Assembly (NCBI RefSeq): GCF_011682065.1
Contig: NZ_VUYU01000002.1
Location: 186,001-250,000, forward strand
Source: Massilia rubra
Lineage (GTDB): Bacteria > Pseudomonadota > Gammaproteobacteria > Burkholderiales > Burkholderiaceae_D
Reading direction: 5' to 3'
Length of the DNA stretch: 64,000 bases
The translations under genes and the position numbers were made by a program. Position 1 is the first letter of the stretch. The number at the start of each line of letters is the position of its first letter. Below are positions 44,071 to 51,394 of this stretch, piece by piece. Below the pieces are notes generated by a model, which saw nothing but the letters and a program-made list of their open reading frames with translations, was not told the DNA's origin and searched no databases.

Positions 44071-44253
44071 CTACTGCTGCTCGTTGACCTGTTTGGCCAT
44101 GGTACTGAAGATCTGCAGCTTGGACAGGGCCTGGCCCTGCGCCGCCGCCCAGCGGATCAAGTCGGCGTCGCCGCCCGCGGCGCTGGACCATTCGCCGGCG
44201 CCGCTGCGGGGCGGTGCCGGCAAATGCTGGCTACGGTTGTTCAGATAGGTCAT
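44071..44253 (-). CDS. 60-residue T3SS-associated protein
   Basis: ATG 44253 with a strong AGGAGG six bases upstream. A polar, Ser/Gly-rich N-terminus is followed by a helix (LIRWAAAQGQALSKLQIFST, then MAKQVNEQQ). Size and helix pattern are within the range of needle or tip-associated subunits, but no family match is seen. It follows the 49-residue gene by 88 bases and shares its Hrp promoter. Confidence 0.55.
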   Translation of the reverse strand: MTYLNNRSQHLPAPPRSGAGEWSSAAGGDADLIRWAAAQGQALSKLQIFSTMAKQVNEQQ

Positions 44254-44341
44254 CGCTGCCTCCTGTCGTGGTATGTCTGTTGAGGATGGGATGCGGAAAA
44301 AGCCGCGCGCCGCAGCACGCCGGAGCGCGGCCATGCGTGCA

Positions 44342-44491
44342 TCAGATGGCGTTCACCGCAGCGGTGTTCGCCTTCTTCTGGATCGCCGCCGCCATCTCGG
44401 CTGCGGTCAGCGCCTCGTTGGCCGCCATACCTGCTGCGATGTTTGCCTGACCTGCTACCGTACTGAGTGCCGTTGTAGCGATACCAAACAT
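44342..44491 (-). CDS. 49-residue helical T3SS-associated protein
   Basis: ATG 44491 with AAGGAG 6-11 bases upstream. Almost all Ala, Ile, Thr, Asn and Glu: an N-terminal hydrophobic helix (TALSTVAGQANIAAGMAANE) and a second helix with AEMAAAIQKKAN. First gene under the Hrp box at 44558-44586. It resembles in composition small pilin or needle-like subunits and might be an extracellular filament component; this is inference only. Confidence 0.55.
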   Translation of the reverse strand: MFGIATTALSTVAGQANIAAGMAANEALTAAEMAAAIQKKANTAAVNAI

Positions 44492-44557
44492 GATGTTCTC
44501 CTTAAATGGTTGATTGAAAGTGCCGCCTTGGCCATCGTCTGCCGCAGCGGTCCAACA

Positions 44558-44586
44558 TGAGTAGCTGCGCGCAGGGCATTGGTTCC
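44558..44586 (-). promoter_or_regulatory. Hrp box for the 49/60-residue gene pair
   Basis: Minus strand GGAACC, 16 bp, CTACTCA, one mismatch to consensus, 67 bases before ATG 44491. Confidence 0.74.
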
Positions 44587-44730
44587 GCCGCCGCCGCGCA
44601 CTTTTTCGCCGCCGGCGCGCCGCTGAGATTTGTTGAGAAATCGCCGGCCCGGGCCAAGTATCATTTGACTTGCATACGCCACAGGGCAAGAGGCAGCGGC
44701 GCCGCCTGGGCGCCATTTTCCGGGATACAT

Positions 44731-45825
44731 ATGAGCGATGAATTTTTGGCGGAACGCGATTTGCTGTCCGAGCTGATTGCACTGGTCAACCAGGGCGAGG
44801 TGTTCTCGGACATCCATATCGAGCAGGACGCGCGCATCATGATCAAGACGCCGCGCGGCTGGACCGCAGCGGGCGACGAAGCGGTGACCCTGGCCGACAT
44901 GAAGCCGCTGCTGGCCGCCATCGACGAGGATTGGGAAGACAAGATCCTCAGCGCCGCCATCGACCGTTCCTTCGTGCTCACCAACTGCCGTTTGCGCTGC
45001 AATCTGTACCGCATGTCGGGCGGACGCACCATCGGCATCGCGATCCGGCGCCTGCCGATGGAGCCGCTGCCGATCGAGAAAACCGGCCTGCCGGCCTACG
45101 TGCGCACCATGCTGGAAGCGACCAAGGGCGTGATCCTGGTGACCGGCCCGACCGGTTCCGGCAAGACCACCACCATGGCCGCGCTGCTGGAGCACATCAA
45201 CCACACCCGCAGCGCCCACATCGTGACCATCGAAGAACCGATCGAATACTACCTGCGGCGCGACCAGGCCATCATTTCGCAAAAGGAGGTGCCGACCGAC
45301 ACGGCCAGCTTCTCGAGCGGCCTGCGCGAGGCGATGCGGCAAAAGCCGGATGTGCTGATGGTGGGCGAGATCCGCGACTTCGATACCGCCGACACGGTGC
45401 TGCATGCGGGGGAATCGGGCCACCTGGTGCTGGCCACCATGCACACCAACAGCGCGCTGGGCGCGATCGGCAAGCTGCTCGGCTATTTTCCGGCCGAGCA
45501 GCAGGCGCAGCGCGCCGCCGCCCTGGCCAACTCGCTGGTCGGCGTGATCTACCAGAACCTGCTGCCGAGCGAGGACGGCCAGAGCTTCGTGCTGGCCAGC
45601 GAGATGATCTTCAACCACAACCAGCAGGTGGCGCCCTTGATCAGCGATCCGTCCAAGACGCACCTGATCGCCGATTTCCTCAAGCGCAAGGAAGACAATA
45701 TGTCGCGCAGCCTGAACGACGTGCTGGCGCAGCTGGTCGCTAAAAAGATGATCGGCACCAAGGATGCGATGCGTTCGGCCTACAACCGGCTCGAACTGCA
45801 TGAAATGCTGAGCAACAAGCGCTAG
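44731..45825 (+). CDS. pilT: PilT-family pilus retraction ATPase
   Basis: 364 aa. ATG 44731 is preferred; the 58 upstream in-frame codons do not look like protein. PilT hallmarks are GPTGSGKTTTMAALLEHIN (Walker A), IVTIEEPIEYY (Asp box), KPDVLMVGEIRD (Walker B) and GHLVLATMHTNSA (His box). It retracts pili. It lies apart from the pil operon, and no Hrp box is seen before it. It is followed directly by a MITE-like element. Confidence 0.92.
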   Translation: MSDEFLAERDLLSELIALVNQGEVFSDIHIEQDARIMIKTPRGWTAAGDEAVTLADMKPLLAAIDEDWEDKILSAAIDRSFVLTNCRLRCNLYRMSGGRTIGIAIRRLPMEPLPIEKTGLPAYVRTMLEATKGVILVTGPTGSGKTTTMAALLEHINHTRSAHIVTIEEPIEYYLRRDQAIISQKEVPTDTASFSSGLREAMRQKPDVLMVGEIRDFDTADTVLHAGESGHLVLATMHTNSALGAIGKLLGYFPAEQQAQRAAALANSLVGVIYQNLLPSEDGQSFVLASEMIFNHNQQVAPLISDPSKTHLIADFLKRKEDNMSRSLNDVLAQLVAKKMIGTKDAMRSAYNRLELHEMLSNKR

Positions 45826-45830
45826 TGTCA

Positions 45831-45972
45831 TGAGTTGGAAATTCGTTGATTAAATATGGCGAGATCGTGCCGAGGCAAGGAACAAAGCGCAGACAGGAAA
45901 ACGCCTGGCGAGCATTTGTGACGCGGTATCGGCGCGATTATCGCTGTATTAAATCAACGAATTTCTGACTCA
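45831..45972. mobile_element. MITE-like element with inverted repeats (142 bp)
   Basis: The left end begins TGAGTTGGAAATTCGTTGAT and the inverted right end begins TGAGTCAGAAATTCGTTGAT, with similarity going on for about 37 bases. The core is non-coding. It fills the space between the pilT stop and the convergent sctU-side gene; no clean target duplication is visible. Confidence 0.75.
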
Positions 45973-45977
45973 GGACG

Positions 45978-46394
45978 CTAGACCTGGTCGCGGCCGGCGA
46001 GGCAGTATTCGCCGCCGCAGCCGCTGGCGCTGGACGGATCGCAAAAGCCGTCGCTGCCGCAGCGGCGCATGCAGTCGATGCGGCTGGCCGGACGGACCGG
46101 CGCCGGTGTGCGTGGGCGTCCGGGGACGGCCATGCGCGGCGGCGGCACGGGGCTGCCGGCGACCATCGCCAGGTGGTGCATTCGGTCCTCGCCGCCGCCG
46201 ACCAGGTAGTCGGTACGGGTGGCGCGGCTTGCCGGCAGCAGGTCCCGCCCTGGCGGCGGCAGCGCAGCTGGCGCCATGGGCGCCAGCGGCTGCGCGGCCA
46301 GCGCCGGCGCTGCCGGCAGCCCGGCCGCCGCATCCTGCGGCACCGGCGCAGCCTGGGCGGGCTCAGGGCGCATGGCTCGGGGGTGGTTCGCCAC
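45978..46394 (-). CDS. Unrecognised protein with a Cys-rich C-terminus after sctU
   Basis: Up to 138 aa (GTG 46394, or ATG 46373), overlapping the sctU end. The first 100 residues are Pro/Ala/Arg-rich and disordered. The last 35 hold six cysteines in close spacing (CMRRCGSDGFC, then SGCGGEYC), like a small disulfide-knotted or metal-binding module. Last gene of the sctD-U operon. It may be a secreted product; no family recognised. Confidence 0.5.
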   Translation of the reverse strand: MANHPRAMRPEPAQAAPVPQDAAAGLPAAPALAAQPLAPMAPAALPPPGRDLLPASRATRTDYLVGGGEDRMHHLAMVAGSPVPPPRMAVPGRPRTPAPVRPASRIDCMRRCGSDGFCDPSSASGCGGEYCLAGRDQV

Positions 46395-47469
46395 GGCTTT
46401 CCAGTTCGACCTCGCGGCCGCTATCGTCCTGCTCCATCAGTTCCTGCACCACCGCGTAGACCTGGGCTACCGATTCGTAGCTGGCGCGCGGCACGTAGTG
46501 GTCGGCCTTGCCGGTGGCGTACAGGGTACGCGCCAGCCAGACGTGGCGGATCACCGGAATGGCATGCGCGCGCGCTTCGCGGATCATGGCCTGGGCCACC
46601 TCGTCCTTGCCCTTGGCCAGCAGCAGCGGCGCCGGGGTCTGGCCCGGGTCGTAGAACAGCGCCACCGCGAAGTGGGTCGGATTGACCACCACCGCGTTGG
46701 CGCCGGCGGTCCTGGCCGGCGCCGATTCGGACGCCCACTGCTGCGCCAGGCCCTTGCGCGCCTGCTTGACGTGCGGGTCGCCTTCGGATTCCTTGTATTC
46801 GCGCTTGATCTCTTCCATGTCCATCATCAGCGACTTGACGTGGAAGTATTTTTGCAGCGCGAAGTCGATCACTGCCAGCACCAGGCACATGCCCACCACC
46901 GGATGGAGCACCATGCGCAGCAGCGCGATGAAGCCGAAGTAGATATCCTTCGGCTCGCCGCTGGCCATCTGCAGGATCGATGGCAGCTGCTTGCGCACCA
47001 TGGCCCAGATCATCAGGGCCAGGCCGATGGCCTTGGCCAGCGCCATCAGCAGCTCGCCCAGCTTCTTCTTGGCGAACAGCTGCTTGACGCCGTTGACGGG
47101 GTTGAGCTTGTCGATCGAGGGCGTGAGCGATCCGGGCGCGATCAGCACCCCGAACTGGCCCCAGTGGGCGCAAAAGGCCACCACCGGGCAGAGCACGAAG
47201 AACACGGCGAATACGCCAAGCAGCAGCGTGCCGGCGGCGCCCAGCATGGCCGGCACGGCGTCGTGGAAGGGCCGGCCGACCTGGCGCAGGGCCAGCTCGA
47301 ACAGGGCGTCGAGCGCGGCGTGCCATTGCGGTTCGGTGGCCAGCGCCAGTTCGGCCACGACGATCAGCATGGACACGCGCGCCAGGTCGCGGCTCATCGC
47401 GACCTGGCCCTTGTCGCGGGCGTCGCTCAGCTTCTTGTCGGTGGGCTGTTCGGTTTTGTCGTCGCTCAT
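46363..47469 (-). CDS. sctU: T3SS substrate-specificity switch SctU (YscU/FlhB)
   Basis: 368 aa from ATG 47469. Four membrane helices lie in the first 210 residues. The cytoplasmic domain has the self-cleavage motif Asn-Pro-Thr-His at residues 263-266 (VVVNPTHFAVALFYDP), so autoproteolysis should work. It changes export from early to later substrates. It overlaps sctT by four bases. Confidence 0.97.
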   Translation of the reverse strand: MSDDKTEQPTDKKLSDARDKGQVAMSRDLARVSMLIVVAELALATEPQWHAALDALFELALRQVGRPFHDAVPAMLGAAGTLLLGVFAVFFVLCPVVAFCAHWGQFGVLIAPGSLTPSIDKLNPVNGVKQLFAKKKLGELLMALAKAIGLALMIWAMVRKQLPSILQMASGEPKDIYFGFIALLRMVLHPVVGMCLVLAVIDFALQKYFHVKSLMMDMEEIKREYKESEGDPHVKQARKGLAQQWASESAPARTAGANAVVVNPTHFAVALFYDPGQTPAPLLLAKGKDEVAQAMIREARAHAIPVIRHVWLARTLYATGKADHYVPRASYESVAQVYAVVQELMEQDDSGREVELESRGEPPPSHAP

Positions 47470-48251
47470 CGTCTGCCGTAGTCCAGCATCTGGGGAATCA
47501 GCTCGAGCATGCGGGCGAAGTCGCCGGCCACGTAATGCGAGAAGATCGGCCAGTAGACCAGCAGGATGAACAGCCCGGCCACGCATTTGAGCGGGGCCGA
47601 GATGAACGAGACCTGCAGGTTGCCGGCGAAAATGCCGATGATGGCGACGCCGAAGTCGATCATCAGCAGCGGCATGATCACCGGGCCGCCGTAGACCGCG
47701 ACATGCCAGAAGAATTCGCCGAAGCGCTTGAGCAGCAGGTCCAGGTGGCCCGGTTCGAACGGCGGCGCCAGGTTCAGCGCCGGCCACAGGCCGTAGCTGT
47801 CGACCAGGATGCGCACCAGCGCCAGGAACAGCCCGGCCTCGATCATCATCACCACGGTCGCCTGCAGCAGCATGGCGCCGAGCGCGCTGGCATCCTGGTC
47901 GAGGTTGGACTGGATCTGGATCGGCGAGCGCTGGGTGTCGAGGATCGAGCCGATCGACTGCGCCACCCAGAGCGGGATCGCCATCATCACCCCGAGCAGC
48001 AGGCCGATCCCGGCTTCCTTGAGCGCCAGCATGGCGGCCACCAGCAGGCCGGGCGTGGACTGCTGGAGCGACAGGAAGGTCGGGGCCAGCGCCGGCAAGG
48101 CGATGGCGAAGGCCACCGCGTTGCGCATCATGCCTTGCAAGGTGCGGGTGCCGAAGCCGGGCAGGATCGCCAGGCAGACGGCGCTGCGCGGCAGCGTCAG
48201 CGCCATTGCGACCAGGAAGGTCTGCAGGTCGACCAGCAGCGATGTCGTCAT
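47466..48251 (-). CDS. sctT: T3SS export apparatus protein SctT
   Basis: 261 aa, with multiple membrane helices throughout. Family segments FGTRTLQGMMRNAVAFAIA, LLLGVMMAIPLWVAQSIG and DTQRSPIQIQSNLD are clear. Part of the R-S-T export gate core. It lies three bases after the sctS stop. Confidence 0.95.
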   Translation of the reverse strand: MTTSLLVDLQTFLVAMALTLPRSAVCLAILPGFGTRTLQGMMRNAVAFAIALPALAPTFLSLQQSTPGLLVAAMLALKEAGIGLLLGVMMAIPLWVAQSIGSILDTQRSPIQIQSNLDQDASALGAMLLQATVVMMIEAGLFLALVRILVDSYGLWPALNLAPPFEPGHLDLLLKRFGEFFWHVAVYGGPVIMPLLMIDFGVAIIGIFAGNLQVSFISAPLKCVAGLFILLVYWPIFSHYVAGDFARMLELIPQMLDYGRR

Positions 48252-48254
48252 GGG

Positions 48255-48518
48255 CTAGCGTCCGATGGTCGGAATCAGCACGAAGGCGCGTTCGGCCAGT
48301 TGCATGATCTCGGCGCCGAACCAGCGTCCCAGCATGGCGACAGTGAGCGCCACCGAGAGCAGCTTGACCACGTAGGGCAGGGTCTGGTCCTGCACCTGCG
48401 TGACCGCCTGCACCAGCGAGACCAGCACGCCGAACAGGGTCGCAATCAAGAGCGGCGGCGCCGAGATGACAATGGCCAGCCACAAGCCCTGCTGGAAGAA
48501 TTGGAGTGTGTCGCCCAT
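48255..48518 (-). CDS. sctS: T3SS export apparatus protein SctS
   Basis: 87 aa from ATG 48518. Two membrane helices: GLWLAIVISAPPLLIATLFG and LLSVALTVAMLGRWFG, joined by VSLVQAVTQVQDQTLPYVVK, the conserved loop. Standard family length. Confidence 0.95.
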   Translation of the reverse strand: MGDTLQFFQQGLWLAIVISAPPLLIATLFGVLVSLVQAVTQVQDQTLPYVVKLLSVALTVAMLGRWFGAEIMQLAERAFVLIPTIGR

Positions 48519-48540
48519 GGCGTGCCTCGCGGTTGGTGGA

Positions 48541-49200
48541 TCAGAGATACGACATGGCCAGGGCATTGAGCAGCTTGCCCCAGCCCCCAACCATCGCGAA
48601 CAGCAGCAGCTTGAGCGGAATCGTGATGGTTTGCGGACTGACCTGCTGCATGCCGAGCGCCATCAGCAGGTTCGACAACAGCAGGTCGATGACGACGAAG
48701 GGAATGTAGATCAGGAAGCCGATCTGGTAGCCGGTCTGCAGTTCCGAGACCACGAAGGCCGGCACCAGCACCAGCAGGTCGCTCGACGTGGCCGCTTGCG
48801 CCATCTCTTTCGGCCACAGTTTCCTGGCCGAGTCGAGGAACAGCTCGCGCTGGTCCGGGTGGGAAAAGCGCAGCATGAAGGCGCGCAGCGGTTCGACCGC
48901 TTCGCGCGCCTGGGTCAGCAGCTGGCCGCTCTGGGCGGCCCCGCCGCGCGTCTCGATGGCAAGCGCCCGGGTGCCGACCTGCTGCGCGGTCGGCGCCATG
49001 ATGAAGATGCTCACGGCCAGGGCGATGCCGTAGATGGCCAGGGTCGGCGGCACCTGCTGCACGCCGATGGCGTTGCGCAGCACCAGCAGCACGAGCGAGA
49101 TTTTCAGGAAGGAGGTGGTGACGACGACGATCAGCGGGATCAGCGACATCATCCCGAGCAGGATGGCAAACGAGACGACGTCGTACTGGCTGCCCATCAT
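48541..49200 (-). CDS. sctR: T3SS export apparatus protein SctR
   Basis: 219 aa from ATG 49200 (a second ATG follows at once). Conserved blocks are IPLIVVVTTSFLKISLVLLV, LRNAIGVQQVPPT and LVPAFVVSELQTGYQIGFL near VVIDLLLSNLLMALGMQQVS. SctR forms the pentameric core of the export gate. Overlaps sctQ by four bases. Confidence 0.96.
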   Translation of the reverse strand: MMGSQYDVVSFAILLGMMSLIPLIVVVTTSFLKISLVLLVLRNAIGVQQVPPTLAIYGIALAVSIFIMAPTAQQVGTRALAIETRGGAAQSGQLLTQAREAVEPLRAFMLRFSHPDQRELFLDSARKLWPKEMAQAATSSDLLVLVPAFVVSELQTGYQIGFLIYIPFVVIDLLLSNLLMALGMQQVSPQTITIPLKLLLFAMVGGWGKLLNALAMSYL

Positions 49201-50273
49201 GCCGCGCTCCATTCGGTGATGCGCACGCCCAGGGCGCCGTCGATGTCGACCGCCTCGGCGCGGCCCAGCAGGTGCCCGGCGCAACGGATGTCGAGGGCCG
49301 CCGGGTTGGCGCCGGCCAGTTGCAGGACGCTGCCGACGGCCAGGCTGCGCAGGGCGCCGAGCGTGAGCGTGAGCTTGCCCAGTTCGATGTCGAGCGTGGC
49401 AGGCAGCTGGTCGAGCGCGGCGGCGTGCGGCTCGGGCGCCGGCGCATCCCGGGGCAAGGCGTCGTCGTTGTCGATGTCGTTGTCGTTATGGTTGTCGATG
49501 TCGATGTCGTTGTCGTTGTCGTGTATCGGTTCCATGCGTTTCTCCAAAGCTAAAATGATCAAGGTGCCCGGCGCCTGGTAGCGCACCGTGGCGCGCAGTG
49601 CGCCCAGGCCGACGTAGCCGCAGCCCTTGCAATCGAAGGCGCCGGCGTCGGGCAGCAGGATGTCGCCGGGACGCAGGCTGGCCAGCATGGCGTGCGGCAG
49701 GCGGTGCCGGGCCAGCCGCACCGGCAGCCGTAGCGGCAGGGCGGCAAAGGCATCTTGCGGAGCTTGCAGCGGCAGCCAGCCGGGGCCGGCCAGCAGGCGC
49801 AGCCAGTCGGCGGCGCTGGCGCGTGCGTGCGTCGCGACCAGGTGGCCGCCGCTGCGCAGGGTCAGGCGCAGGGTTGCCAGCGGCGCCGCCGGGGCGTCGG
49901 CGACGCCTGGCGCCAGGCTGTCGGCGCCGGCCAGTGGCGTGCCGGCCAGGCGAGCGCACACGGCGCCCTGCAGCCATTCCCAATGCGGTCCGTGCTGGTG
50001 TTCGCCCAGGTCGATGCCGGTGAGGGCGCGCAGCAGGCGCGCGCCACGGTCCAGCGCGATGCTGCCGAAGCTGCCGTGCACGGTCAGCGGATCGATCCAC
50101 GCCGGCGCGCTGTCGACGGCCATGTGCAGCGCCAGGACGGCGTCCGGGGCCAGCGCCGGCAGTGCTGCCTGGCGGCCCAGGCCCAGCCGGCGCGAAAGTC
50201 CGGCCTGGACGCGGCCGATGCTGGCCACGGCCAGCGGCCTTGGGTTGATGATGGGGGAGCTCGGCATGGTCAT
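49197..50273 (-). CDS. sctQ: T3SS cytoplasmic sorting platform protein SctQ
   Basis: 358 aa from ATG 50273 (ATG 50267 possible). A variable N-terminal region and first SPOA-like part precede a linker made of Asp/Asn/Ile repeats (about residues 250-270). The C-terminal SPOA domain (LGKLTLTLGALRSLAVGSVL, GRAEAVDIDGALGVRITEW) is typical. SctQ builds the pods under the export gate. The acidic repeat linker is unusual. An internal ribosome site just before it suggests a separate SctQ-C product. Confidence 0.9.
   Translation of the reverse strand: MTMPSSPIINPRPLAVASIGRVQAGLSRRLGLGRQAALPALAPDAVLALHMAVDSAPAWIDPLTVHGSFGSIALDRGARLLRALTGIDLGEHQHGPHWEWLQGAVCARLAGTPLAGADSLAPGVADAPAAPLATLRLTLRSGGHLVATHARASAADWLRLLAGPGWLPLQAPQDAFAALPLRLPVRLARHRLPHAMLASLRPGDILLPDAGAFDCKGCGYVGLGALRATVRYQAPGTLIILALEKRMEPIHDNDNDIDIDNHNDNDIDNDDALPRDAPAPEPHAAALDQLPATLDIELGKLTLTLGALRSLAVGSVLQLAGANPAALDIRCAGHLLGRAEAVDIDGALGVRITEWSAA
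49533..49545 (-). promoter_or_regulatory. Internal ribosome site for SctQ-C
   Basis: On the minus strand GGAG (49545-49542) lies six bases before an in-frame ATG at 49535. Initiation here would give a 112-residue SctQ-C (49197-49535) with only the acidic linker and the SPOA domain. Such internal products are known for YscQ and SpaO. Confidence 0.65.
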
Positions 50274-50334
50274 GAATCCGGGTAGGCCCGCGGCGACGCA
50301 ATGGCGGCGCCCGCATGGCGGATGGGATCGGGCG

Positions 50335-50916
50335 CTACAGCACGGCGATCCGCACATCCTTTTGCATACGTTGCTGCAAACGCCGTTCCAGTTCCATTTT
50401 GTTTTGACGCAGGCGTTGTTCGAGCACGCCGCCGCCGGCGCTGAGCATGAAATGCACGCCGCCCGCCACCGGCTGGACCACCACCCCGAGCGTCTGGCCG
50501 CCAGGCAGCAGCAGTTCGAAGATGCCTTGCTGCTGGCGCAGTCCGAGCAGGGCCTCTTCGACGCCGGCGTCGCCGCTGGCGGCAGCGCTGCCGACGCCGG
50601 CCACGGCGCCGTTGCCGCCATCGGGCTCGCCACCCTGGCAGCGTTCGCGCAGTGGAGCGAAGGCGTCGATGCATGGTGCGTGCGGGTCGGCGTCGGCCAG
50701 GTCCGTGGCGGCGCGCTCGCGGCGCGCGTCGGCCTGGCGCGCGGCCTGGGCATCGCGCATCCTGGCGCGCGCTGCCGGGGGCGTGGTAGTGGCGCCCGGC
50801 GCGGCCCTGGGGGCAGAGTGGGGCGCATAGCGCGGCGGTGCAGGCCGGCGTACCGGTGGCGGCGGATCGTCGTCGCGCGCCGGGGCGGGAATGCGGGCTC
50901 GTAGCTCAATCGTCAT
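50335..50916 (-). CDS. sctP: T3SS needle-length/switch protein SctP, short form
   Basis: 193 aa. The N-terminal two-thirds are Pro/Ala/Arg-rich and disordered. The C-terminal globular part (IFELLLPGGQTLGVVVQPVA, VHFMLSAGG ... QRLRQNKMELERRLQQRM) fits the T3S4-type domain. Position between sctO and sctQ supports the call. It is much shorter than YscP, closer to HrpP. Confidence 0.75.
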   Translation of the reverse strand: MTIELRARIPAPARDDDPPPPVRRPAPPRYAPHSAPRAAPGATTTPPAARARMRDAQAARQADARRERAATDLADADPHAPCIDAFAPLRERCQGGEPDGGNGAVAGVGSAAASGDAGVEEALLGLRQQQGIFELLLPGGQTLGVVVQPVAGGVHFMLSAGGGVLEQRLRQNKMELERRLQQRMQKDVRIAVL

Positions 50917-51394
50917 GGCGGCGCTCCGTTTCCTTGATGTGCTGGCGCAGGATGTCGAGCTTTTCCTGCTGGCGGCGGGCCTCGGCGAGCCGGTGGTGGG
51001 CGGCGAAAAACGCGCTGCCGGCCGCGCGGCTCTCGCCGGCGCGCTCGCGCCATGCCAGGAGGCGCTGTGCGGTGTCGCGCGTCATGCGTTCGTAGCCACC
51101 CTGGGCGGCGCGAAACTGGCGGCTGTCGGTTTCCATTGCAAAGAAGCGGGCGCGCGCCTGGCGCCAGTGCTCGGCGGCGCCCTCGCGCGCGTTGCGCCAC
51201 GCCAGTTTGGCCAGGCGCTGTGCGGCGCGCCGGCCGCGCCAGTGCTCACGCACCTCGCGCCGCTCGCGTTCGAAGCGTTCAAGGCGCTGCTTGCGCACGC
51301 CGAGCAGGCGCTCGATGGTGCGGTCGGGAACGCGCGGCTCGGCCACCTCGGGCGCTTCGCGCCGCGTCCCCGCACCAGCGCGGCGCAGCCTCAC
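50906..51394 (-). CDS. sctO: T3SS central stalk protein SctO
   Basis: 162 aa, GTG start at 51394 overlapping the sctN stop. It is an Arg/Glu/Ala-rich antiparallel coiled coil (VRKQRLERFERERREVREH, ARRQQEKLDILRQHIKETER), as in YscO/FliJ stalks that turn in the ATPase ring. Place after sctN confirms it. Confidence 0.85.
   Translation of the reverse strand: MRLRRAGAGTRREAPEVAEPRVPDRTIERLLGVRKQRLERFERERREVREHWRGRRAAQRLAKLAWRNAREGAAEHWRQARARFFAMETDSRQFRAAQGGYERMTRDTAQRLLAWRERAGESRAAGSAFFAAHHRLAEARRQQEKLDILRQHIKETERRHDD

Noticed and set aside
44557-44730. Upstream extension of the PilT frame
   Set aside because: The extra 58 residues are not PilT-like and overlap the Hrp box of the divergent gene; ATG 44731 gives the usual PilT start.
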